DNA from: Macropodus opercularis | Lineage: Eukaryota; Chordata; Actinopteri; Anabantiformes; Osphronemidae | Length of the DNA: 64,000 nucleotides | NCBI GenBank assembly: GCA_030770545.1 | Contig: CM061105.1 | Span: forward strand, 14,250,501 to 14,314,500 | Direction of reading: 5' to 3' | Shown: positions 54,901 to 63,400 of the stretch, piece after piece | Position numbering within the stretch: position 1 is the stretch's first letter | Layout: every line of letters starts with the position of its first letter | The notes under the pieces: model-generated | Databases searched by the model: none | What the model was told of the DNA's origin: nothing | The model's input: the letters and a program-made list of their open reading frames with translations, nothing else | Made by a program: the position numbers and the translations under genes

Positions 54901-57774
54901 GCCATCACAGAGGGTGAGAGCTGAACTACATCATTTTCTCTGTTCGACCGTAAATACGGGTTCCATTATGACGGGTTTCCTTTTTACACTGCATTTGCTT
55001 ACTGTATTCATCTACATACACTTGTCTCATACAGCCTAATCATGGCATGGGGCACAACAAGCTATAAAGAGAAGGTTGTGAAATCATTTTCTGCTTTTGT
55101 TGTGTCCAGTGGAAAACCTGCAGAACCTGCTCTACGTGAGACTTAAAGACCCAGATGTCACAGCAGACAGTGTGAAAGGTAAGTTGAAGCTGGGAAGTCT
55201 GGGAGGCCCTGGGCTATTAAGTTGAAAATCTGGGTCCACACCATCAGGATTTAAGTTTGACAAAACAGGTTTGTTTACTCACAACATCATTCTTCTTTTA
55301 AAAGTCTCAGTGGCTACCAAACGTGAAGATGAGTGATAAAGATAAAGTGGACTTGTACATCCTCGCTGGTTAACCGTGAAAATCAACCTTGTGATTGTGT
55401 GGATTGTCTGGAAATGTGCTTCTATATTTATTTATTTTTTTTTTTTTCTGCTTCCCTCAGATGGACATGAGACAAATCACATGTACATCAGTGACACTAC
55501 TACAGATTTTCAGTTCCAGGAAAACTACTTTGAAAGTGCAGAGGAATCTGTGAGTGAGATGTAAAGGATCAAAAACATTCTGTCACCTGACGGCACAGAA
55601 TGTATTTACATGACTTGTTCTATTTTGTTTTAAGGCTGATGACTACACAGTTCTGGTGTCAGACTATCCAGTTACCTCCAGTTACTTCCGAGAGCCAGAG
55701 GTAGCCCTATGCAGTTTTGTCTTAGAAGGAACCTGGGCTATGAAGACTTGTATGATGAATTCTTGACTTGGTTCTGTTTGTTTAGCACGGCAGGGTGAAG
55801 TCTTAATAGCCAAGGTTCCCTTTAATACATTTCTAACTGTTTGAAATTGTTGCAGAAATCTCAAGCTGCCACTTTATATTTTGCTCTTCTCTCTAGGTGT
55901 GTGATAGTGTGATGAAACTTGCACAGCTGCTTTACAGCTTACAGGTACGACATTGCTCTGTGATGTGCGCTAAATATTAAATCGCTGTGTGATAAACCGT
56001 AATCATTTGTTTTGAAAGAAGAAATGGTGTATGTGTTTCCACTTATCTGTAATAAATTCTCCCATATGCAGGCAGTTGTTGTCCAGCAAGACAGCCAGAT
56101 GGAGCTGCAGCATGCATTTCAGTCAAAGATCCAGCAGCCCACACGTCATTACAGCAGTGTGCTTGAGCAGGAGAGGCAGCGCAACTTGGAGAAGCAGAAG
56201 GAAGAGCTGAGCAACTTGCACAAGGTGCAGGCTCAGCATCGGGAGGAGCAACAACGCTGGGAGAAGGAGAGAGAGCAGTACATGATGCAGATTGAGACCC
56301 AGATGGCTCAGCTGAAACAGAGGGAAGACGACTGCAAGAGCTGGGAGGCAAAGCTCAGTGAGGAGAAGGCAGAGCTGGAGAGGCAGAAGGAAGAACACCA
56401 GCAGAACCTGGAGACGTTGAGGGTTACTGTGAAAACGGTAGAAAAGGATAAGGAACGTGTGACTCAAGAGAAGGAACGTTTGGCGAAAATTAAGAGAAAC
56501 ATGAGCATGATAAAGCCAATAAACCCCAACTATGAGGATCCCACGGTGAGAGATGAGCAGACCAAGCGGTCAAATTCTTCCCATCCCATCTGTTTTTGAT
56601 CTCTATTGTGAAATTTAGCAAGCAATGAATCATCTTAATGTGTTAATTTTTTTATATTGATATGATTCACTGGCTCAAGGCTTCACAAAACCATCTCCTC
56701 TCTCTAGATCTTGAATCACTCGTTCAGGGGAAGTATAGTAAACGGAGGTGGGAGTCTGACCATGCCTGGCTATGGCTTCAACATCCCCACTCGCATGGAA
56801 ATACCTCCAAAGGTTCCACCCCGCAAAGAGAGCATCCTCTCCTACAACAAACCCGAGCTGCCCATTCACCTGGTGAGCACCACTAACCAGACTCACACAC
56901 AGGACGTGCACCAGCGGATCCCCACCAAACTGGCTGCTCCAGCCAAAGGGAAGGACAAAAGCATGAAAACAAAGAGGTCCCATAAAAGGACCAACAGTGC
57001 AGGTCAGCACAACAGCCTGTCAACATCATTAACATTTTGAAAGCAAATTATATAAACTAGCCGATGGTTCTGCATCAAATGAGTCCAAATGTCGTTTCAT
57101 TACATCCAGCTTCTATAGATGTGAACCAGGTGGTGCCCATCCGTGTGACAGGAAAAGAAGGAGGCAGTCTAAGATCCACCGTGAACATGAGTCCCCAAAG
57201 AATCTACCAGCCAGGTAACTGATCAGAACTGTGGCCAGTTTAAATAAGGAAGTAGACAGATTAAAAATTTCAGTAAACCTGAATTGTTTTTGCTCCAAAA
57301 GGCAAATGCTTCAGCAAAATCCAAACTGGAAAAGCTTGTGATGGCTGCAGGGTTTTACTACACAGGAGACACAGTTGCATCAGTTTTATTTTCTAATTCA
57401 CACATTTAGATTTGTCCTTAAATGTTGTGTAACTTTGGTCAGATGGGCTTTAATTAGCATCTTGGGCTGTGGCTGTGAATCTGTGACTGAACAGCTCCCC
57501 CTTGTGAAGATTTCACTCATGTTTGGCAGTTTGTACAGACATTTATTTTCAACCCTATTTTGTGAGGTTATTGCCACAAAAACGTTATGGAAAAAAAAAG
57601 TATTTTCCAAACTGCTTTTCAGATATCTTCAAACCACCAGGATCTACCCAGAGTGTGAAGACAACAGACAGCACACGCATGAGGAACAACAGCAGCGATG
57701 AGTCTCCACCACTTCCACCTCCGTTCCCCAAAGAGATCTTGAAAAAGGACAAAAAAGAGGAGGTAATCCTGTAA
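45867..57774 (+). CDS. arhgef18: arhgef18 (p114RhoGEF), Rho guanine nucleotide exchange factor, about 912-992 residues
   Basis: A Dbl-family GEF of the Lbc group that activates RhoA at cell junctions and cortical actomyosin; medaka and human mutants show retinal defects. From FEAESWS-like LEAESWSVAVD and KRQDVIYELMQTE the match to mammalian ARHGEF18 is clear. The DH domain spans about residues 155-352 ([20 protein letters not shown] is its conserved helix), PH about 375-490 (VLLSDVLLLLQEKDQKLVYA), a coiled coil about 660-795 (Gln/Glu/Lys heptads), and a Pro-rich basic tail ending KEEVIL. Twenty-one exons join in frame from 50651. Three upstream exons are open from ATG 45867 and carry GMTVTSRK, like the mammalian start MTVSQK, but enter 50651 out of frame unless microexon 50475-50496 is used (992 residues). 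Starting at ATG 50651 gives 912 residues. Confidence 0.93.
46003..46050. repeat. near-perfect 21-bp hairpin in arhgef18 intron 1
   Basis: Arms aactttttgttcccatg (46008-46024) and its exact complement (46030-46046) flank the loop tgtgt. With one bulged A the pairing extends four more base pairs to 46003/46050. Very AT/T-rich at the base. Confidence 0.85.
46565..46780 (+). repeat. degenerate A/C-rich minisatellite
   Basis: Irregular repeats of accacaga, accacgaaa, cccacaaagat, aaccaccaga and acgaccacaaga recur every 15-35 bases, a pattern common in fish introns. It explains the long minus-strand open frame at 46285-46725. Confidence 0.5.
47394..47434 (+). repeat. low-complexity T-run/(TTG)n/G-run
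   Basis: Eleven T, a few bases, then ttgttgttgttgtt and a run of seven G. Confidence 0.85.
49270..49400 (+). mobile_element. fragment of a dispersed teleost repeat
   Basis: The 30 bases 49281-49310 (agattctcaggcatccaggt...) match 60751-60780 with three differences, so the same family occurs twice in this window. The following ggaagttgagtcatag and acaaacgttg resemble a widespread fish repeat whose ends carry an AAACGTT core. Family assignment is from memory only. Confidence 0.45.
50076..50119 (+). CDS. arhgef18: arhgef18 exon 2
   Basis: 44 nt; acceptor cag 50073-50075, donor gtaaca 50120. Reads GTLKPGLMSQCRAF in frame with exon 1 and contains an internal ATG (50097). Confidence 0.55.
50255..50383 (+). 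CDS. arhgef18: arhgef18 exon 3 (GMTVTSRK)
   Basis: 129 nt; acceptor cag 50252-50254, donor gtaagt 50384. Reads GERVPLPASNGLDACSCSPG then MTVTSRKHCVQPSSSS. MTV and the Pro/Ser-rich sequence resemble the amino end of mammalian p114RhoGEF. The exon ends two bases into a codon. Confidence 0.6.
50475..50496 (+). CDS. arhgef18: candidate arhgef18 22-nt microexon
   Basis: Acceptor ttttcccag 50466-50474 and a weak donor gtgatt at 50497. Its length (22, remainder 1) exactly restores the frame between exon 3 and the exon at 50651, giving RFILGLTH before MEESDS. Human LGPITGEMDEADS at this place is similar. The donor lacks G at -1 and +5, so this is only a candidate. Confidence 0.25.
50651..50741 (+). 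CDS. arhgef18: arhgef18 exon 4 (MEESDS)
   Basis: 91 nt; acceptor cag 50648-50650, donor gtcagt 50742. Begins directly with ATG and reads MEESDSARGKMPFEDSVLLA, resembling MDEADS in mammals. Stop codons lie in frame upstream in the genome (TGA 50636), so ATG 50651 is the default start for a transcript beginning here. Confidence 0.85.
50986..51126 (+). CDS. arhgef18: arhgef18 exon 5 (pre-DH)
   Basis: Acceptor cag 50983-50985, donor gtgggc 51127. Encodes NLEAESWSVAVDQNYVKAL and KRQDVIY, the conserved lead into the DH domain. Confidence 0.94.
51292..51539 (+). CDS. arhgef18: arhgef18 exon 6 (DH CR1)
   Basis: 248 nt; acceptor tag 51289-51291, donor gtacag 51540. Encodes ELMQTEMNHVRTLKILL, the first conserved DH helix, and ETLLSLHQNFLNRLKEHQ. 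Confidence 0.95.
51540..52409 (+). other. arhgef18: arhgef18 intron 6
   Basis: An 870-bp intron; nothing notable. Confidence 0.8.
52410..52535 (+). CDS. arhgef18: arhgef18 exon 7 (DH)
   Basis: 126 nt; acceptor cag 52407-52409, donor gtaagc 52536. Encodes FSGSMGELMMKYYSFFCSHQ and LQNNKKFQFVIK, the second conserved DH region. Confidence 0.95.
52692..52809 (+). CDS. arhgef18: arhgef18 exon 8 (DH CR3)
   Basis: 118 nt; acceptor cag 52689-52691, donor gtacaa 52810. Encodes [20 protein letters not shown], the most conserved helix of the exchange domain. Confidence 0.96.
52910..53152 (+). CDS. arhgef18: arhgef18 exon 9 (DH end, PH start)
   Basis: 243 nt; acceptor cag 52907-52909, donor gtttgt 53153. 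Encodes ALDLIKDTISRVNTQVSEYE (end of DH), the DH-PH linker helix and GSRSLLHEGTVTWRFSGKQK, the first PH strands. Confidence 0.95.
53683..53759 (+). CDS. arhgef18: arhgef18 exon 10 (PH)
   Basis: 77 nt; acceptor cag 53680-53682, donor gtaagt 53760. Encodes HAVLLSDVLLLLQEKDQKLV, the central PH strands. Confidence 0.96.
53819..53852. repeat. 11-bp inverted repeat
   Basis: Arms atcataaaaac (53819-53829) and gtttttatgat (53842-53852) around a 12-base loop in an arhgef18 intron. Confidence 0.8.
53974..54155 (+). CDS. arhgef18: arhgef18 exon 11 (PH)
   Basis: 182 nt; acceptor cag 53971-53973, donor gtgagc 54156. Encodes PPVISLQRLIVREVAHENNA and the PH C-terminal helix WEECITWMALIRGAVE. Confidence 0.96.
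54352..54407 (+). CDS. arhgef18: arhgef18 exon 12
   Basis: 56 nt; acceptor cag 54349-54351, donor gtaagc 54408. Encodes CREDEEYSELIDKLQKCQ. Confidence 0.9.
54755..54913 (+). CDS. arhgef18: arhgef18 exon 13
   Basis: 159 nt; acceptor aag 54752-54754 (less usual base before AG), donor gtgaga 54914. Encodes EKDDQIKQHLTEKQRVFADF and LLLQERETLLKGAITE. Confidence 0.92.
55110..55178 (+). CDS. arhgef18: arhgef18 exon 14
   Basis: 69 nt; acceptor cag 55107-55109, donor gtaagt 55179. Encodes ENLQNLLYVRLKDPDVTADS, corresponding to IEGIQSLICRQL in mammals. Confidence 0.92.
55461..55549 (+). CDS. arhgef18: arhgef18 exon 15
   Basis: 89 nt; acceptor cag 55458-55460 after a long T-run, donor gtgagt 55550. 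Encodes the acidic linker DGHETNHMYISDTTTDFQ. Confidence 0.88.
55635..55700 (+). CDS. arhgef18: arhgef18 exon 16
   Basis: 66 nt; acceptor aag 55632-55634, donor gtagcc 55701 (weak). Encodes ADDYTVLVSDYPVTSSYFRE. Phase 0 at both ends, so it could be skipped without a frame change. Confidence 0.8.
55897..55944 (+). CDS. arhgef18: arhgef18 exon 17
   Basis: 48 nt; acceptor tag 55894-55896, donor gtacga 55945. Encodes VCDSVMKLAQLLYSLQ, matching the mammalian helix LVQRIQTLSQLLLNLQ. Confidence 0.92.
56072..56545 (+). CDS. arhgef18: arhgef18 exon 18 (coiled coil)
   Basis: 474 nt; acceptor cag 56069-56071, donor gtgaga 56546. Encodes a long charged helix beginning AVVVQQDSQMELQHAFQ, with SVLEQERQRNLEKQKEEL and RWEKEREQYM matching the mammalian LLLEQERQRNFEKQ coiled coil. 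The Glu/Lys/Gln bias also produces long antisense Leu-rich frames. Confidence 0.96.
56708..57002 (+). CDS. arhgef18: arhgef18 exon 19
   Basis: 295 nt; acceptor tag 56705-56707, donor gtcagc 57003. Encodes a Pro/Ser-rich segment with PKVPPRKES, then LPIHLVSTTNQTH and IPTKLAAPAKGKDKSMK, matching mammalian VPIQLLSATNQ and IPTKLAASTKGGKDK. Confidence 0.96.
57110..57214 (+). CDS. arhgef18: arhgef18 exon 20
   Basis: 105 nt; acceptor cag 57107-57109, donor gtaact 57215. Encodes ASIDVNQVVPIRVTGKEG and NMSPQRIYQP, like SASFDLKQ...MGKDE in mammals. Confidence 0.92.
57623..57774 (+). CDS. arhgef18: arhgef18 last coding exon
   Basis: Acceptor cag 57620-57622; stop TAA 57772-57774. Encodes DIFKPPGSTQSVKTTDST, SPPLPPPFPKEILKKD and the end KKEEVIL, comparable to the mammalian KEDVIFF tail. 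Confidence 0.95.
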
Positions 57775-58405
57775 ATGTAAACACACTGGGCTTTGGCTCA
57801 GGCCTGGTCCAGTGTAAAGACTTTAAAATATGGACTGACTGACTGACTGCTGGACCAGCGGAAACACTTTGCACATGCCTTCATCGCGGTTTTGGTAGTT
57901 TACCACTGCAAGTCAGCTGTTTTATGAAACATTAGTCAAAAAATGTAAAGTGCAATGCTCCTATGTACATAGAGAGAATATTTTAAAGGAAGATGTTGTT
58001 AAAAGGATTATTGCCAAAAGACCTTTAGTATATTTAAATGATAGGTCTTCTTTTAACCACTGAGCACTCGTGTGCTTTGGTGTTGTTTGAATGAATGATA
58101 TGAGACGAAGCTACAGACTTCAGTTTTACCTCTGTGCCATGCATGACATTATCCGGTAACCTGAACTCGTACCAACAAAATACAAGTTAACAGGGTTTGA
58201 CACTAGTGTCTATGGATGTAAATGATGAGCTTCAGTTCCTCTGTGGAGGTAGGTTTGAAATAATTATGAAGCTGGTTTCAGTGATTTTAACACTGTTTTT
58301 CTCACTTAGAAACACGTTGGCCATTGTCACGTCTTAGTTCCATGTAAGCAATTTTACATGTCCCTAAATTAGTGGGTCATGGAATAAAAGATGGCTGACT
58401 TTACT
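57775..58405 (+). other. arhgef18: arhgef18 3' untranslated region
   Basis: About 630 bases to just past the AATAAA at 58383. Contains a (GACT)4 run at 57833-57849. Confidence 0.7.
58383..58388 (+). other. arhgef18: arhgef18 polyadenylation signal
   Basis: AATAAA followed 25-35 bases later by a strongly GT-rich stretch (cttgtggtgttgtgg), a good cleavage context. Confidence 0.8.
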
Positions 58406-58904
58406 TTCTTGTGGTGTTGTGGACTGATTTTACAAACCAAAGCAGGAGCTAAATCCTTTCTCCTCTTTTGATTTCCTGACCCTCACTGTTCTTTACATCC
58501 ACTTTGAACGAATAATTAAATCAGGAACAAACCTGTCTTAATATAATTAAAGAGGCATGTTTAAACCAATTCAATAAACAGCCTGTTAGTTGATCAGATA
58601 AGAGATCCAGAGTAAACAGAAACTCGCTCACTCTTCTGCTGCGAGTGGACCAAGCTGAAGTGACAAGAGGCTCTTTGTCAGGCTGCTGTTTATCTGTGCA
58701 GAGCCTGAGCCGTGGACGACCTTTTCCACAGCTCGAGGGCCACAAAGAAAAGACACATTGAGACCTGAAACCGCAGCACGAGGCTGAATTATGTTAGACG
58801 TCAACATAATCCATGTTCTGGCACAGAGGCAGCATCCTGAGGGAGGCTTTCTAAAACGCCTTAAACTGCAAACTATACTTTAAATGGAATAATACGCAAC
58901 AAAG

Positions 58905-60262
58905 TATTAAATACAATGTTTGTTTATTATGTGTCTTCTCTATCAGAGGCAATGAAACGAGTTGGAGACAAACTACACTGGTGAATGAATAATCTCATGT
59001 CCTGTAAAACACTGCTGCTTATTCAGCAAGTGCAAACATTCAGTCAACTAAGTTGCCTCCACTTTTACAGCAAACTCATTTAACAGCGTTTAGAAATGCA
59101 CGAGGATCCGAGTTGTCTATATTGAGTGGGCAGGTTTCACTTAAGACTTGGAAAAACAAATGCGGGATGAAGATTAGACATGTTGATTACCTTTCTAGTT
59201 ACTTTAACCCTTTGAGTACACATGAACATATTTACAGACATGAACCAACCATTTGTCAGTCCACCAATTAAAAAATTGTGCAAATGTCTTGATACAAACA
59301 CATTGAACAACGCTGGTATCGCAACCCGTCACTAGCTCTTCAGTTCACGCAGCACTCGTGTTTTCAAGCAAGTTTTAAACATGACACATTCTGCTTCATC
59401 TCCCACCACAGACACCGTAAGGCCAAACCCCATCGCTAGTACATATGAATATCTACTGCAGTGGCCGGTGTTTTTAAAATAAAGTGTACTGTATGTGTGA
59501 TAGACTAGTCACGTTAAATTTGGATTATGCACAACAAAAACAATGTTTAAGTAAAATGTAAAAGAAAACCAAAGCTAATAAATGCTGTTAAATCTACCTT
59601 TAGGCTTTAGGCCATAATAGCAATTAATTTTAAAGCCAGCACTGCTGGACTTATTCTGACTTTGGGCGAGATGTAAATTACATTAAAGCTGTGACAACTC
59701 ACACCCACTGCAGACACTACCCAGCTGTTCACAAATTCATGTCAAACACACTGAAACGCTCCAAAGCCCGGTCACAGCAGAAGGCTGACAGACGGTTGTA
59801 GAGGCTAACTGACCAGCACAACTGCTCTGCTTTATCTGCACGCTGGCATTTAGCTATCAGGACTGTACACGTTCTAATTTCAATACCTTTAATGTACAGA
59901 GATGTAAACTCATTAGCAAACTAACTATTTACAGCAATTCCATTGAAGTTTAACAAATGTTGTTGCAGATCCTTTGTTTTATAGACTATACTGGTGTCCT
60001 TGGGTCTCTGAGGGTCAATGGATTATTTAGAGTTCAAAGGCTTAGTAACAGAATGAGCCGTTACAGGCATTGCACACTCGGTTAGGTGTGTACCTGAACG
60101 TTGTGTGTGCCCTCCGCTGAGCCAGCTACACGAAAACGCCAATCTCACGCTTCCCTTTGCACCAAGTGCAAATTAATGTTTAAAGTGTCAATTGATCAAG
60201 ACACGACGTAGAACAAGAAATAAAATGAAATGAAATGGAAAATGCAGTACTAGAAGTCCAGC
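58905..60262 (-). other. sppl2b: sppl2b 3' untranslated region (inferred extent)
   Basis: AT-rich, no coding content; bounded by the sppl2b stop codon and the minus-strand AATAAA at 58928-58923. Confidence 0.5.
58923..58928 (-). other. sppl2b: sppl2b polyadenylation signal (minus strand)
   Basis: On the minus strand the bases read AATAAA (plus strand tttatt). It would give a sppl2b 3' UTR of about 1.35 kb and leaves about 0.5 kb between the ends of the two convergent genes. Confidence 0.5.
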
Positions 60263-60454
60263 TCAGTTAGATTTGTTGTCCCCTTCGTCTTTCTCAGCCG
60301 GGGGCTTTTCCTGAGGCGAGTGCTGGGACCCGTCTTCGCTCTGACCTGTGGTTTTATTGGTTTTCGGTTCTGGTTCTGGTTTAGTTGAGGAACCCTCTGT
60401 CTGCAGTGCTGCAGTTTGTGTACAGTTGATTGGGGCGAGGACTACGGGAGCCGG
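60263..60454 (-). CDS. sppl2b: sppl2b last coding exon
   Basis: 192 nt; acceptor cag 60457-60455, stop TGA at 60265-60263, phase 0 from the upstream exon. Encodes PAPVVLAPINCTQTAALQTE and a Lys/Glu/Pro/Ser-rich cytosolic tail. Confidence 0.85.
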   Translation of the reverse strand, partial: PAPVVLAPINCTQTAALQTEGSSTKPEPEPKTNKTTGQSEDGSQHSPQEKPPAEKDEGDNKSN

Positions 60455-63400
60455 CTGGGGACATAAAAATAAAGTCTGTGTGAGATGCCTGCAATGCATT
60501 AGGTCCAAGACTTGCATAAGACATAAGACCGATGCAACCACAAAAGATAGTCAGTCCTCCTTTCACCAATTCATCACATCTTAAGATCACTATTTAACCC
60601 ACATGGAAAGATTTAATTGATGTCAGGTGTTTCTGTATGAGAAGAAAAGTCCAAGATATGTATAAAGGAAATGAAAACCCCACAGTCTCATTAAAGTAGA
60701 CGTAGGCTATGTAATAAAATTGTCTAATCACGAACAGCACCTGTCTGTGGAGATTCTCAGTCATCCAGGTGAAGTTGTCATGGCAACTGGACGACTTCTG
60801 TCGTAGAAACGTTTCACCACCTGTCCAGGTTCCAACTATGCCCAGGAAGATCAAGACCACTTCAAGTCCATGAAGGACACACTTAAGGACCCTGTAATGG
60901 TGGAGGGGGAGTCACGGTAGTTGAGCGTTCATACCACCTCGCTACCCTCAGCCCTTTGTTCTCATAATGACACCACTCTTTACAGACGTGAGGCGAAACG
61001 ATGATGCTACCTGGAAAGGTGGTGAAACGTTCCTACGAAGAAGTCGTCCAGCACCGTTAATGATAGTCAGAATTACCTGCGTTATTTCTTGATCTCTACT
61101 ATCACAGCAAAAACAGACAACACAGGGCTGCACGTCAAGGAAGAACTAAAGAAAAAGGCCCCTTCAGTGGGACCGGGATGTGTTAATGGTGCAGTGTAGA
61201 GTAAGCGCACACAGAATACCTGCAGTGACAATCACAGACAGCTGAGCCCTCAGCATCAGACTAGAGCACAGCCAAGTAAAATAAAGGGCAGCGATGGGAG
61301 GACAGTGAAATAAAAAGAGGCAGTTGGAACGGATGGAATAATATAAAGGGATTACTCAACTTGAAATTCTACTTTACTCGGCATGTTATTTAATCTAGTT
61401 TGTTTTTTGGCTCTTTTTTTTTTTTTAAGTCTTTTTGTTCTTCGGCAGTAGGCTGTCATATCAAACTGGTATTCACCACAAATTCACTTCCAGTCCAGAA
61501 CTGGGGCAGCTCATTGCGCCACAGCGCTACAGCGAGGCTGGTGAGCAGAGTGCAAGGCACCAGGTAGAGCAAGGCTGGCTGACCCTTCTGCATGACGGCC
61601 AGGGCCACGAACGTGATCAGCAGGCCGACGCCGTAGGCTGGAAAGGACAGTACAAAACAGACAACGCAGCATCAACGTCCATGTGCAGAACAAACACGTC
61701 ATCGCACACTAGGTTTATGTCCCTCAAAATTCATTGGGCCTCCAATGGTGAATGAAGTATTTGAATGTGAAAAGCTGTGTGCTTAGGTCTGAAAACGAGT
61801 CACTACAAGTTCCCTCATCAGTTTGCTCATGGTGCTGTACAGGTAGTTCACCACCTCCACGCTGCAGTGTCAATCTGTCAGAATGGAACTTGTCACAAGG
61901 CTACAACAACCTTCACTATCCCTGGAACGTACCAATTGTACAGGCCACGAAGTAGATCCTGGAGGACTGTGTTAAAATGTCAAACCTGTGACAGTACACC
62001 ACCAGCAGACCTGGAGGGAGACATGACAAAGAGGCGTTCAGAACTCGGGAAGCTACTCCACAACCATCATACTCACAGGATGCTCGGTGCTCACAGGTTA
62101 TGCTTCATAGCAAGAGTAGATGATGATGATTACCTGGTACTAAGACATCACCAAAGCCCAGGAGAGAGAAAGGTCGATCACAAAGAGCCAGAGGAGAGAA
62201 GTTCAACCTGGGCACTTTGAGCACCATGGGAAGCTGGAACAACAGGGGTTTCTGTAACTACACAAAGTCCAGCAGGTGGAGAAAGAATTTGAAAAGAAGC
62301 TCACCTTTTCATGCGTGAAGGAATCAGAGGGACCAGCTGCCACCTCCACCATGATACTGTGCCCACCCTGCAGAGAAGAAGGCATTCGTAACAAGCATGA
62401 GGCAGCAGACACTGAAACCGAGTGGGAAACTGACGCTGACAAACCTTTGTAATGAACGGTGTAATAAACACAAAGAAGACATCGTAGACGAAAAGGACCG
62501 TCAGTAGTAGAGTACACGCCTGCAGAGACAAAAGCCACAGATTTAGCCAAACATTCGTTATTCAGCTAACGCTAAGCACGATTAAAATCAGTGCTGACCC
62601 ACCTTGAACGTGGGCAGTCTGACTGTTTTCAGCATGTAGAGACAAAAGGCGACGCCCAGTGTGTCCTGCAGCACCCACGCCCACCTGTAGAACACACAGC
62701 ACAATCAAATCCCGTACCTGTAATGTGTGAACACACACAGGCGGCATCAACATCTATATGCTCCCTGCAGTTACACTATGAATGTATTAACAAGTCAACT
62801 GGCGCCATGGTAACCTGAAATGGCTGGAAGGGAACGGCACAGAGTTATGACTGGGCACGAAATGGAGGACTTTGGAGTTTGTCCCCTTCTCTCTTAGTAC
62901 TTACTGGTCCTCGTTGCGAAAAACCATCCAGGTGATGCTGACTCCAATGCAGAAGGCCGACAGCAGGAGCATGCGGATCTGTGGCCGCTTGTGCAAGTAC
63001 GGCAGGTTGTTCTCTGGGACTCTGTGAGCACAAGATGGTCCACAACACAAGAAGATAATAAAAGCATGTCAGAAATGGAGAAGTTAAATCCACACAGCGC
63101 TGCGGATGGAACAGTCTCACCTGCACTTGCAGAAGGGAAGTCTCCTTACAAAAGGCCACAAACAGCTGTACAGGCCGACAGAGGAGGCAATGCAGAAGAT
63201 GACGATGACCCAAATGGCTGAATCGAGAGGAAAGAACACACCAAAGCAAGCATCTTATTATTTGATATTCACTCATAACCTGCTAAAGATACACTTTCTG
63301 AGATTTAATGTGTTGTCTTACAAAAAGCCTGCACTTTCTAAGGAGATGTTTGACCGTATGTGAAAATCAGAATAAGACTAATTATAGGCTAGCGCTGTTA

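Noticed and set aside
56043..56467. Leu-rich minus-strand frames of 102 and 114 codons
   Set aside because: Antisense shadows of the Glu/Lys/Gln-rich coiled-coil exon.
62845..63276. 143-codon minus frame near sppl2b
   Set aside because: Out-of-frame reading across two real sppl2b exons and the intron between them.
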